This document shows positions 1 through 5,496 of a DNA stretch of 8,176 nt, one piece after another. The stretch lies in assembly GCF_039812505.1 (NCBI RefSeq), contig NZ_JBDIAQ010000156.1, forward strand, positions 1 through 8,176. Direction: 5' to 3'. The stretch's first letter is position 1. Every line of letters starts with the position of its first letter. The translations under genes were made by a program, and so were the position numbers. Origin of the DNA: Intrasporangium_A sp039812505. GTDB taxonomy: Bacteria > Actinomycetota > Actinomycetes > Actinomycetales > Dermatophilaceae. Under the pieces are notes generated by a model. The model did not search any database. It was not told the DNA's origin and saw nothing but the letters and a program-made list of their open reading frames with translations.

Positions 1-153
1 CGCACAACCCCGTCACGACGCCAGTCATGTCGCACAACCCCGTCACGACGCCAGTCATGTCGCACAACCCCGTCACGGCACCAGTCATGTCGCACAACCC
101 CGTCACGGCACCAGTCATGTCGCACAACCCCGTCACGGCACCAGTCATGTCGC
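1..153. repeat. 30-bp tandem repeat array (locus A, left part)
   Basis: Five consecutive 30-bp units run from base 1, and the array is cut by the window edge so it may be longer. Units 1-2 carry GACG and units 3-5 carry GGCA at the same internal position, so they form two sub-families that look like stepwise duplication. Each unit boundary contains GTCATGTCGC (24-33, 54-63, 84-93, 114-123, 144-153). A degenerate sixth unit with a 2-base insertion follows (about 151-182). Because 30 is a multiple of three, a Met-Ser-His-Asn-Pro-Val-Thr-Ala-Pro-Val decapeptide stays open in one frame. The related array at 5250 has a 29-bp period that breaks frame, so coding is unlikely. No unique spacers separate the units, so this is not CRISPR. 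Confidence 0.93.
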
Positions 154-174
154 GCACAACCCCGTCACGGCGCC

Positions 175-234
175 GGTCACGTCGCGCGCTCGTGGAGACC
201 TGTGCGTGGATCTCGCCCGCCCCGCGACATGACC
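175..234. repeat. 60-bp structured repeat module, copy A
   Basis: An 11-bp inverted repeat (GGTCACGTCGC at 175-185 against GCGACATGACC at 224-234, one mismatch) encloses a 38-nt core. The other copy, at 5390-5449, has the same stem and a core of exactly the same length. The best conserved part of the core is at 192-214 (centre GTGCGTGGAT at 202-211). It matches 20 of 23 bases in copy B and all three differences are transitions. The single stem mismatch (C180/A229) becomes a G-U pair in a minus-strand transcript. Role unknown: a dispersed palindromic repeat or MITE remnant, a protein-binding site and an RNA structure are all possible. Confidence 0.7.
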
Positions 235-292
235 GGTGACATGAGGACCGCACCGCTGTCCCCGCGACGCGGACAGCGACATGACCCGCGAT
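224..292. repeat. Inverted GCGACATGAC copies closing repeat locus A
   Basis: GCGACATGAC, the reverse complement of the array motif, occurs at 224-233 and 276-285. The stretch 276-292 is a 17-base exact match to 5480-5496, which closes repeat locus B in the same orientation. Bases 221-244 are an exact 24-base reverse complement of 5327-5350. An 8-bp hairpin (254-261 with 271-278) lies between the two copies. The remainder to 377 shows no gene or clear motif. Confidence 0.7.
254..278 (-). terminator. Possible hairpin terminator downstream of the kinase gene
   Basis: CGCTGTCC pairs perfectly with GGACAGCG across a 9-nt loop. It lies about 100 nt beyond the kinase stop codon on the transcribed minus strand. 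There is no T-tract, so termination is only inferred from position and stem. It sits inside the repeat locus and could equally be part of that element. Confidence 0.3.
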
Positions 293-377
293 CTGGCTGG
301 GCTCATTGCCCGCCGGACCACCTCAACTGAGCGGCCCGGCACTCGAGGCCAGCCTGCTTGTCGCACTTGGCGATTCG

Positions 378-1520
378 TCACGAGAGCGGCAGCGTCAGGG
401 TGAAGGTGGCCCCGCTCCCCCGGCCGGGCGAGGTCGCGACGAGGGTGCCGCCGTGGGCTTCGGCGATGCGGCGCGAGATCGTCAGGCCGATGCCCGAGCC
501 GCCTTGGCCCGAGCCGGGACCGCCTGACCGGCGCCGGTCGGGGACCCGGTAGAACCGCTCGAAGACGCGCTCCAGGTCGGGCGTCGCGATGCCCTCGCCG
601 GTGTCGGTGACCGAGGCGACGGCATGGCCACCGCTGGCCACGACGTCGACGGTGACCCGGCCCTTCGGCGGCGTGGCACGAAGGGCGTTGCCGACCAGGT
701 TGGTCACCACCTGGGCCACCCGGTCCGGGTCGACGGTCACCGGGACCGGACCGGCGCTGCGCGTCAGGGTGAGGGTGACCTCGGCGTCCTCGGCCTGGGG
801 CACGAGCCGTTCGACCGCCGCTGCGACCACCTCGCGCAGGTCGGTGCGCTGCGGAGCCAGCTCGAGCCGGCCCTCCTCGGCACGGGACAGCGCCGACAGG
901 TCCTCGGCGAGACGGCGCAGCCGGCGGGTCTCGCCGGACATCTGGGCCAGCGTCTCGGGCGTGGCAGGCAGCACCCCGTCGATCATCCCCTCGACGTAGC
1001 CGTCCAGGACGGTCAGCGGAGTGCGCATCTCGTGGGCCACCTCGCCGAGCAGTCGGGTGCGGCGGGTCTCGGTCTCCTGCAGGGCGCCGGCCAACGTGCG
1101 CACGTCGTCGGCGAGTGCGTCGAGCTCACGGGTGCCCGGCTGTGGGATCGTGACGGCATAGTGCCCGCCGGCGATCTGCCGGGTGGCCACGCCGAGGGCG
1201 CCGAGGGGTCGCGTGAGCCGGTATGCCGCGAATGCACCGAACAGACCAGCGGCGACGAGCCCTGCCAGCACGCCCACCACCAGGGCGGAGTCCACGGCCG
1301 AGACGAACTGGTCGCGCAGCTGCTGGCCGAGACCCGGTCCACCACCCGGCATACCCCCGCGTTGCCCGTCGTGCAGTGCCCCCATCATGTGCGTCTCGCG
1401 GTCGAAGATGTTGGGGGCCAAGCCACGCACGAGCAGGAAGGTCACCACCCCGCCGACGACGGCGACCAGGACGTGGCTGGCGACGAGGCGCAGGTCGAGC
1501 CGGCGGAAGAAGCGTGTCAT
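378..1520 (-). CDS. Two-component sensor histidine kinase (HAMP, HisKA, HATPase)
   Basis: A 380-aa membrane kinase that autophosphorylates on histidine and passes phosphate to the regulator encoded just upstream. Membrane segments lie at residues about 12-33 and 78-100. Between them is a short outside loop (34-77) with unusual Met/His/Gly content, including THMMGALHDG at 43-52. A HAMP region follows (about 98-152), then the HisKA domain with the H-box EVAHEMRTPL (phospho-acceptor His163). The ATPase domain has the N-box Asn278, the G1 box DTGEG (306-310), the F-box FERFY (320-324) and the G2 box GSGIGL (341-346). All catalytic boxes are intact. The ATG overlaps the regulator's TGA by 4 bases (ATGA), and GGAGG (1528-1532) lies 7 nt upstream, so translation is probably coupled. 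The family's overall shape resembles small-loop kinases of the OmpR/EnvZ class. The signal is unknown, and metal sensing is only suggested by the loop composition. Confidence 0.96.
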   Translation of the reverse strand: MTRFFRRLDLRLVASHVLVAVVGGVVTFLLVRGLAPNIFDRETHMMGALHDGQRGGMPGGGPGLGQQLRDQFVSAVDSALVVGVLAGLVAAGLFGAFAAYRLTRPLGALGVATRQIAGGHYAVTIPQPGTRELDALADDVRTLAGALQETETRRTRLLGEVAHEMRTPLTVLDGYVEGMIDGVLPATPETLAQMSGETRRLRRLAEDLSALSRAEEGRLELAPQRTDLREVVAAAVERLVPQAEDAEVTLTLTRSAGPVPVTVDPDRVAQVVTNLVGNALRATPPKGRVTVDVVASGGHAVASVTDTGEGIATPDLERVFERFYRVPDRRRSGGPGSGQGGSGIGLTISRRIAEAHGGTLVATSPGRGSGATFTLTLPLS

Positions 1521-2236
1521 CGCTGGGCCTCCGACTCGGCGAGGAACTTGTAGCCGACCCCGCGGACGGTACCGATGAGCCGCGGGTCGGTCGCGTCGTC
1601 GCCGAGGGCCTTGCGCATGTTTCGGATGTGGACGTCGACGACGCGTTCGTCGCCGTAGAAGTCGTAGCCCCAGACCCGGTCGAGCAGCTGGGCGCGCGAG
1701 AACACCCGCCCGGGCGACGAGGCCAGTGCCGTCAACAGGTCGAACTGGAGCGTGGAGAGGGAGACCTCGCGGCCGTCGACCACGACCTCGCGCCGGGCCG
1801 GGTCGATCGTGAGCCCGGCGAATCGCAGGACCGGATCGGCCTCCGGCGCGGCCGTGCCCACCATCGGCCTGGCTCGCCGCAGGACCGACCTGACGCGGGC
1901 GACGACCTCGCGGGGGCTGAATGGCTTGGTCACGTAGTCGTCCGCGCCCACGGACAGACCGACGATCCGGTCCACCTCCTCGGCGCGGGCGGTGACGAGG
2001 ATGACGTAGACATCGGACTGGCGTCGCAGGGTGGTGAGCACGTCGAGGCCGTCGAGGTCGGGCAGGCCGATGTCGAGCAGGATCAGGTCGGGCGGGTCGG
2101 CGCGGTCCAGGGCCAGCTGCAGCGCCTCGGCTCCGGTCCGGGCCTCGGTGACGGCGAAACCCTCGGTCTCGAGGTAGGCCCGCAACAGGGTGCGGATCTG
2201 TGGTTCGTCGTCGACGACGAGGACCCGGCGGGTCAT
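1517..2236 (-). CDS. OmpR/PhoB-family response regulator
   Basis: A 239-aa DNA-binding regulator, the partner of the downstream kinase. The receiver domain (about 3-120) has the acidic pair Asp9/Asp10, phospho-acceptor Asp55 in LLDIGLPD, the switch Thr82 in LVTARA and Lys104 in VTKPF. The C-terminal winged helix (about 137-233) has the family's recognition region and ends with the typical RGVGYKF (225-231). I chose the ATG at 2236 because GAGGGGG (2242-2248) sits 5 nt upstream. The alternative GTG at 2242 overlaps that ribosome site and would add only two residues. It is followed directly by the kinase with a 4-base overlap. Target promoters cannot be named from this window. Confidence 0.96.
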   Translation of the reverse strand: MTRRVLVVDDEPQIRTLLRAYLETEGFAVTEARTGAEALQLALDRADPPDLILLDIGLPDLDGLDVLTTLRRQSDVYVILVTARAEEVDRIVGLSVGADDYVTKPFSPREVVARVRSVLRRARPMVGTAAPEADPVLRFAGLTIDPARREVVVDGREVSLSTLQFDLLTALASSPGRVFSRAQLLDRVWGYDFYGDERVVDVHIRNMRKALGDDATDPRLIGTVRGVGYKFLAESEAQR

Positions 2237-2272
2237 CAGCACCCCCTCAAGCAGTCTGATGCGGACGGCCCG

Positions 2273-2278
2273 AGCCTA
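2273..2278 (-). promoter_or_regulatory. Candidate -10 box for the regulator-kinase operon
   Basis: Read on the minus strand, TAGGCT fits the actinobacterial TANNNT -10 pattern. It would start transcription about 30 nt before the regulator ATG, leaving room for its GAGGGGG site. There is no recognisable -35 at the right distance, so this is weak. If real, the two-component genes have their own promoter separate from the DUF2202 gene. Confidence 0.25.
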
Positions 2279-2299
2279 TGGCCGCCGCACGCACCATCG

Positions 2300-2327
2300 G
2301 GGTGGGATCGCCCGGGCGACCCCACCC
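2300..2327 (-). terminator. Hairpin after the DUF2202 gene
   Basis: A 12-position stem with a CCGG loop is centred on the palindrome CGCCCGGGCG. The only mismatch on the plus strand (A2307/C2320) becomes U-G in the minus-strand transcript, so the RNA from the DUF2202 gene is fully paired. It begins 23 nt after that gene's stop. It has no U-tract, as is common for high-GC terminators. Some read-through into the regulator is possible. Confidence 0.5.
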
Positions 2328-2349
2328 ACGCTGCGCCTGGCCGGCGTGC

Positions 2350-3174
2350 TCATGCGCCGGGACCGTTGCGCTGCCCGACCGAGGCACCCATGCCGTGGTG
2401 CCCGTTGCCGTGGTGCTGGCCCGCGCCCTGCCCCGTGTGCTCGCCCATGTGCTGGCCCGCGCCCTGCCCCATGTGCTGGCCCGCGCCCTGCCCCGTGTGC
2501 TGGCCCGCGCCCTGCCCCATGTGCTCGGCCCGGTGCTGACCCATCCCCTGCCCCGTTCCGCTACCCGGAGTGCCCTGGCCACCCGCGCCCGGTCCGGTTG
2601 GCTGCCCGGCAAGAGCTGCCTGGTAGGCCGACAGGTGGTGTCGGGAAGCCTCGAGCAGGTGGCTGTAGAGCTGCTTGACGTCGTTCTGCTTCGTCGCGTC
2701 GACCTGCTTCTGGAGGTTGGCGATGTCCCACTTCTCGAGCTCCACGCCGACCTGGTGGGCCGCGTTGGCGCTGGCCTTGCCCTTGGCGAGCCAGTCGTCG
2801 TAGCGCTGCTGCAGGTCGGGGTAGGCGTAGCTGCCGGCCCGGCGACCCGCCGAGGGGTCACTGACGCCGTGCCGGCTCAGCACGGTGCCCACTGCGGCGA
2901 AGTGACGGTCCTCGCCGTGGGTGATCCGGCTCATCGGACGGGCATCCCCGTGCGCCTGGGCCAGCGCGGCGTAGAGGTCCCGGGCCATCCTCTCCCCCTC
3001 CCGGGCGTGCTGCAGCTGCTCGGCCACGTCGTGCGGCAGCGCCGTGGACGTCGCGGTCACACCGGGTGCGGGCGTGCCGCCTCCCCGGCTCAGCGCCGAG
3101 GCGGTCAACGCCGCGCCGCCCCCGAGCAGGGCCGTCGTGGCGAGAATGGCGACGGTGCGTGTCGTGGTGCTCAT
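2350..3174 (-). CDS. Secreted DUF2202 ferritin-like protein with His/Met-rich repeat tail
   Basis: A 274-aa protein. An N-terminal hydrophobic segment (about 7-27, ending ASA) predicts export or membrane anchoring. Residues about 46-190 match the DUF2202 four-helix, ferritin-like pattern: EGERMARDLY (59-68), EDRHF (88-92), VELEKWDIANLQ (144-155) and ASRHHLSAY (176-184). These supply the usual Glu/His metal-ligand candidates. The tail (about 208-262) is built from the octapeptide GQHMGQGA and variants, with ten His and five Met, and resembles metal-binding (for example copper) tails. The family's biochemical role is not established; metal storage or redox protection is inference. The gene lies 113 bp upstream of the regulator-kinase pair on the same strand. 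The start at 3174 has AGGAGAGGG upstream. An ATG at 3192 in the same frame also has a good site and would add six residues. Confidence 0.88.
   Translation of the reverse strand: MSTTTRTVAILATTALLGGGAALTASALSRGGGTPAPGVTATSTALPHDVAEQLQHAREGERMARDLYAALAQAHGDARPMSRITHGEDRHFAAVGTVLSRHGVSDPSAGRRAGSYAYPDLQQRYDDWLAKGKASANAAHQVGVELEKWDIANLQKQVDATKQNDVKQLYSHLLEASRHHLSAYQAALAGQPTGPGAGGQGTPGSGTGQGMGQHRAEHMGQGAGQHTGQGAGQHMGQGAGQHMGEHTGQGAGQHHGNGHHGMGASVGQRNGPGA
2413..2556 (-). repeat. 24-bp tandem repeats encoding the octapeptide tail
   Basis: Inside the DUF2202 gene, 24-bp units (2413-2436, 2449-2472, 2473-2496, 2497-2520 and the diverged 2533-2556) are separated in two places by 12-bp half-units (2437-2448 and 2521-2532). 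All lengths are multiples of 12, so the frame is kept. Units are nearly identical in DNA, differing mainly in a CAT/CGT alternation that swaps Met for Thr in the protein. This suggests recent slippage-type expansion and probable length variation between strains. Confidence 0.93.
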
Positions 3175-3180
3175 CGTGAT

Positions 3181-3202
3181 CCCTCTCCTCATGGTTGCTC
3201 CT
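3181..3202 (-). promoter_or_regulatory. Two stacked ribosome binding sites for the DUF2202 gene
   Basis: AGGAG (3198-3202) sits 5 nt before an ATG at 3190-3192. AGGAGAGGG (3181-3189) sits 6 nt before the ATG at 3172-3174. Both starts are in the same frame, and the second site is encoded within the first six codons from the upstream start. The longer form would begin with two arginines, strengthening the signal peptide's basic region. A TTGACT (3210-3215) lies upstream but no good -10 pairs with it. Confidence 0.5.
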
Positions 3203-3317
3203 GTGTCCGAGTCAACCCGGGCGGCATGAAGCACCTCGGTGGCCGCGTGTGAAGCCTTGATGAAGGCCCACCCGACCGGGAGGTCGCGAGCGGCCGCCGG
3301 AGTCAGCGGCGCCGGGG

Positions 3318-3962
3318 TCAGCGGCGCCAGAACAGGTGGTGGACCACCCCGCTCGGGCTCGGCACGACGTCGCAGTGGTAGCGGTCCGACAGCTCGTCCG
3401 GCGAGGCCCAGAGCCGCGAGCCCCGGCCGAGCTCGACGGGGGCGACCGCGACGTGCAGCGTGTCGACCAGGCCGGAGTCGAGGAACTGCCGGATCGTGGC
3501 AGCCCCGCCACCGAGCCGCACATCCTTGCCCTCGGCCGCCGCCAGGGCCTGCGCCAGGACCTGCGCGGCCGTGCCGCTGACGAAGTGGAAGGTCGTGTCG
3601 GCGAGCGTGAGCGGCGCCCGCTCGTAATGGGTCATCACGAAGACCGGAGTATGGAACGGCGGCACGGCACCCCACCAACCGTCCCAGTCGTGGTCGGCCC
3701 AGGGCCCGCGGTACGGCCCGAACTTGTTGCGCCCCATGATCTCCGCGCCGATGTTGCGGTGGAAGTCCCGGGTCAGGTAGTCGTCCAGCCCGCGACTGCC
3801 CCCGGGGGCGGTGCGGTTGGGCCAGCTCGCCGTCCCGCCCGCCCACGCGAAGAAGTCAGCCGGCTCGGCATGGCCGAACGGCCGCTCGAAGCTCTGACCT
3901 TCGCCGGCCCCGTAGCCGTCGCGGGACACGGTGAAGTTGTGCACTCGGACCAGCTGCGCCAT
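3318..3962 (-). CDS. RibD C-terminal / dihydrofolate reductase-fold family protein
   Basis: A 214-aa cytoplasmic protein with the fold of dihydrofolate reductase and the RibD reductase domain, expected to bind NAD(P)H. It opens with VRVHNFTVSRDGY (5-17), the usual first strand. It carries ERPFG near 26-30 and IMGRNKFGPYRGPW (75-88) as the conserved Gly-rich turn. It then has PVFVMTHYERAPL (106-118), the nucleotide-binding DVRLGGGAATIRQFL (147-161) and LHVAVAPVELGRGSRLW (169-185). This matches the widely distributed stand-alone dihydrofolate reductase family proteins of actinobacteria, whose substrates are mostly unknown. It should not be read as the folate or riboflavin enzyme itself. The ATG at 3962 has GAGGGGG about 6 nt upstream. 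The stop codon lies in a 15-bp direct duplication (GTCAGCGGCGCC at 3302-3313 and 3317-3328). It precedes the DUF2202 gene by 143 bp, so co-transcription is uncertain. Confidence 0.88.
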   Translation of the reverse strand: MAQLVRVHNFTVSRDGYGAGEGQSFERPFGHAEPADFFAWAGGTASWPNRTAPGGSRGLDDYLTRDFHRNIGAEIMGRNKFGPYRGPWADHDWDGWWGAVPPFHTPVFVMTHYERAPLTLADTTFHFVSGTAAQVLAQALAAAEGKDVRLGGGAATIRQFLDSGLVDTLHVAVAPVELGRGSRLWASPDELSDRYHCDVVPSPSGVVHHLFWRR

Positions 3963-3986
3963 CGCCGCCCCCTCGATCGTCGGGTG

Positions 3987-4058
3987 CCTGCAGTATGCCG
4001 CTCAGCCGGCACTCACGGTCAGGTGTCCTCGGGAGCCGGCCGAGCGGCACACTGCAGG
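3987..4058. repeat. 24-bp inverted repeat in the divergent intergenic region
   Basis: Arms 3987-4010 and 4035-4058 pair at 22 of 24 positions around a 24-nt loop, beginning with CTGCAG on each side. Both mismatches are A on the left and C on the right, so they become U-G pairs in a minus-strand RNA, which would be fully paired. It lies 25-96 nt upstream of the reductase-family ATG. A possible minus-strand promoter overlaps it: CTGACC (4017-4022) in the loop and CATACT (3992-3997) in the proximal arm, 19 nt apart. It could be an operator around that promoter, a 5' leader structure or a dispersed palindrome. Confidence 0.75.
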
Positions 4059-4079
4059 GTGGCTGGGAGGCGTCGGAGC

Positions 4080-4092
4080 GTCGGCAGCCGAC
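4080..4092. promoter_or_regulatory. Short palindrome upstream of the oxygenase gene
   Basis: GTCGGC-A-GCCGAC is a perfect 6-1-6 palindrome 57 bp upstream of the oxygenase's proposed -35 box. Its shape fits a small operator, but palindromes of this size arise by chance in GC-rich DNA. Confidence 0.25.
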
Positions 4093-4148
4093 CGTAGGTG
4101 CTCGACCCCACGGCCGAGCAGCCGAGTGAGCGCGGCCTCGCCGAGACA

Positions 4149-4178
4149 TTGACCGAGGGGAGGGCCGATTCCTAGCCT
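4149..4178 (+). promoter_or_regulatory. Likely leaderless promoter of the oxygenase gene
   Basis: TTGACC (4149-4154) and TAGCCT (4173-4178) are separated by 18 bp. The -10 ends 7 nt before the ATG at 4186, so transcription would begin at or within one base of the start codon. There is no convincing ribosome site adjacent to the ATG, and GAGGGGAGGG lies too far upstream. Leaderless transcripts with a TANNNT box at this distance are common in actinobacteria. Confidence 0.6.
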
Positions 4179-4185
4179 GACGGGT

Positions 4186-5184
4186 ATGCCGCGTCAGACC
4201 CTCCCGATGCTCGACCTGCACGACCTCGAGGCCGGGCCCGAGGCGGCGGAACGCTTCCGCAAGGACCTGCGTGAGGCCACGCACGAGGTCGGCTTCTTCC
4301 ACCTGCGCCACCACATCGACCCCGCGGTCACCACCGAGCTCTTCGACGTGGCTCGCCGCTTCTTCGCCTTGCCCGAGGCGGACAAAAAGGCCATCGAGAT
4401 GACCAGGAGTCCGCAGTTCCGGGGGTGGACGCGGCTGGACGGCGAGCTGACCCAGGGCCGGGTCGACCACCGGGAGCAGATCGACATCGGCTCCGAGATG
4501 GCGGCCACGGGGGTCGTCGACCCGCCGTACCTGCGTCTGGACGGGCCCAACCAGTGGCCGGAGGCGCTGCCCGAGCTGAGAGCAGTCGTCACGGCATGGA
4601 TGGAGCGTCTCGAGACGCTGGGGCACCGGCTCCTCTCGGAGTGGGCGCTCTCCCTCGGGGCGCCCGCGGACCACTTCGCGTCGACGTTCGACCCGGCGTC
4701 GTTGCTGCTGAAGATCGTGCGCTACCCCGGCAGCGCCGACGCCTCCCAGGGTGTGGGCGCCCACAACGACCCGGGCATCCTGACCCTGCTGCTCATCGAG
4801 CCGGGCAAGGCCGGTCTGCAGGTCCGCACCGGGGACGGCTGGTTGGACGTCCCACCGGTCGACGACGCCTTCGTGGTCAACATCGGCGAGCTGATGGAGG
4901 TGGCGACCAACGGCTACCTCACGGCCACCTCGCACCGGGTGACGGCGCCGCCGGAGGGCACGGAGCGGCTCTCGATCCCCTTCTTCTTCAACCCGGCCCT
5001 GCACGCCGAGGTGCCCTCGATAGACCTGCCACCGGAGCTGGCCGGGCAGGCGCGGGGGATCACCAAGGACGCGGCCAACGTCATCGGCAGCCGGTACGGC
5101 GAGAACCTGCTGAAGGCCCGGCTTCGGGCGCACCCGGACGTGGCGGCCCGGCATCACGCCGACCTCCTCGGCCGGTCCGACTGA
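4186..5184 (+). CDS. 2-oxoglutarate/Fe(II)-dependent oxygenase (isopenicillin N synthase-like)
   Basis: A 332-aa cytoplasmic non-heme iron enzyme that would couple oxidation of a substrate to decarboxylation of 2-oxoglutarate. The N-terminal DIOX_N-type region (about 5-120) includes EVGFFHLRHH (34-43) and RRFFALPEADK (57-67). The catalytic double-stranded beta-helix (about 173-275) has the iron ligands His193 and Asp195 in GAHNDPGILTLL and distal His250 in TSHRVTAP. The co-substrate Arg261/Ser263 pair is in RLSIPFFFNP. All are intact and the length is normal for the family. True isopenicillin N synthase is a special case; the 2-oxoglutarate class is much more common in bacteria and no beta-lactam genes are near. 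The substrate cannot be inferred. The gene has its own promoter and diverges from the reductase-family gene. It is separated from the downstream aldehyde dehydrogenase by repeat DNA. Confidence 0.93.
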   Translation: MPRQTLPMLDLHDLEAGPEAAERFRKDLREATHEVGFFHLRHHIDPAVTTELFDVARRFFALPEADKKAIEMTRSPQFRGWTRLDGELTQGRVDHREQIDIGSEMAATGVVDPPYLRLDGPNQWPEALPELRAVVTAWMERLETLGHRLLSEWALSLGAPADHFASTFDPASLLLKIVRYPGSADASQGVGAHNDPGILTLLLIEPGKAGLQVRTGDGWLDVPPVDDAFVVNIGELMEVATNGYLTATSHRVTAPPEGTERLSIPFFFNPALHAEVPSIDLPPELAGQARGITKDAANVIGSRYGENLLKARLRAHPDVAARHHADLLGRSD

Positions 5185-5224
5185 AGCCGGGCGTTATCGG
5201 CGCGCCCGTGCGGGTGCATCGGCC

Positions 5225-5248
5225 AGGTCGGGTCGCAGGTCGGGTCGC
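5225..5248. repeat. 12-bp exact tandem duplication
   Basis: AGGTCGGGTCGC occurs twice in succession (5225-5236, 5237-5248) at the left edge of repeat locus B, 40 bp after the oxygenase stop. The GGGTCG core continues into the 29-bp units, so it may be the degenerate start of that array. Confidence 0.85.
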
Positions 5249-5249
5249 C

Positions 5250-5400
5250 GGCTGGGTCGTGTCACCGGTCATGTCGCGGGCTGGGTCGTGTCACCGGTCA
5301 TGTCGCGGGCTGGGTCGTGTCACCGGTCATGTCACCGGTCATGTCGCGGGACGCGTCGCCGGTCATGTCGCACGGCGGGTCATGTCGCCGGTCATGTCGC
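5250..5400. repeat. 29-bp tandem repeats and GTCATGTCGC cluster (locus B)
   Basis: Two full 29-bp units (5250-5278, 5279-5307) and a partial third (5308-5333) are followed by irregularly spaced copies. GTCATGTCGC is perfect at 5268, 5297, 5338, 5362, 5379 and 5391, with a one-base variant at 5326. Later spacings are 12, 24, 17 and 12 bp. The 10-mer is shared with the 30-bp array at 1-153, but the rest of the unit differs. The 29-bp period shifts frame each time, so there is no sign of coding constraint. Confidence 0.92.
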
Positions 5401-5449
5401 ACGGCGGTGAAGACCCGTGCGTGGATTTCCGCGAGTCGGCGACATGACC
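5390..5449. repeat. 60-bp structured repeat module, copy B
   Basis: A perfect 11-bp inverted repeat (GGTCATGTCGC at 5390-5400, GCGACATGACC at 5439-5449) encloses a 38-nt core. The layout is the same as copy A at 175-234 and in the same orientation. Core bases 5407-5429, centred on GTGCGTGGAT (5417-5426), match copy A at 20 of 23 positions. Outside that stretch the core is diverged, while the stem and the spacing are kept. Confidence 0.72.
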
Positions 5450-5496
5450 TGCGACGTGCGGGCCGGACCTCCATCACCCGCGACATGACCCGCGAT
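5439..5496. repeat. Inverted GCGACATGAC copies closing repeat locus B
   Basis: GCGACATGAC at 5439-5448 and 5480-5489 mirrors the forward copies on the other side of the core. Bases 5480-5496 are identical to 276-292 of locus A. Confidence 0.7.

Noticed and set aside
1..180. CRISPR array
   Set aside because: Units are directly abutting with no unique spacers, and no cas genes are present.
27..239. Open frame with a repeated MSHNPVTAPV decapeptide as a repeat-protein gene
   Set aside because: The 30-bp period keeps the frame open automatically. The related array at 5250 has a 29-bp period that breaks frame, there is no ribosome site, and the downstream part matches the non-coding module in locus B.
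1223..2539. Plus-strand 438-codon open frame opposite the two-component genes
   Set aside because: The opposite strand encodes intact receiver, winged-helix and kinase motifs, so this is an antisense shadow.
3302..3328. GTCAGCGGCGCC direct duplication at the reductase-family stop as an attachment site
   Set aside because: It is a 12-bp repeat with a 15-bp period, with no integrase or insertion boundary. Local slippage is enough to explain it.
3175..3846. Upstream extension of the DUF2202 gene to a 498-codon protein
   Set aside because: The extension overlaps the reductase-family gene and skips two good ribosome sites directly before a signal peptide.
3856..5157. Long minus-strand open frame of 433 codons opposite the oxygenase
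   Set aside because: It is the antisense shadow of a gene with complete iron-ligand and co-substrate motifs. The translation is Arg/Gly/Val-rich without recognisable domains.
4186..5184. True isopenicillin N synthase and a beta-lactam cluster
   Set aside because: Only the general fold and iron/2-oxoglutarate residues are seen, and no peptide synthetase, acyltransferase or other pathway genes are nearby.
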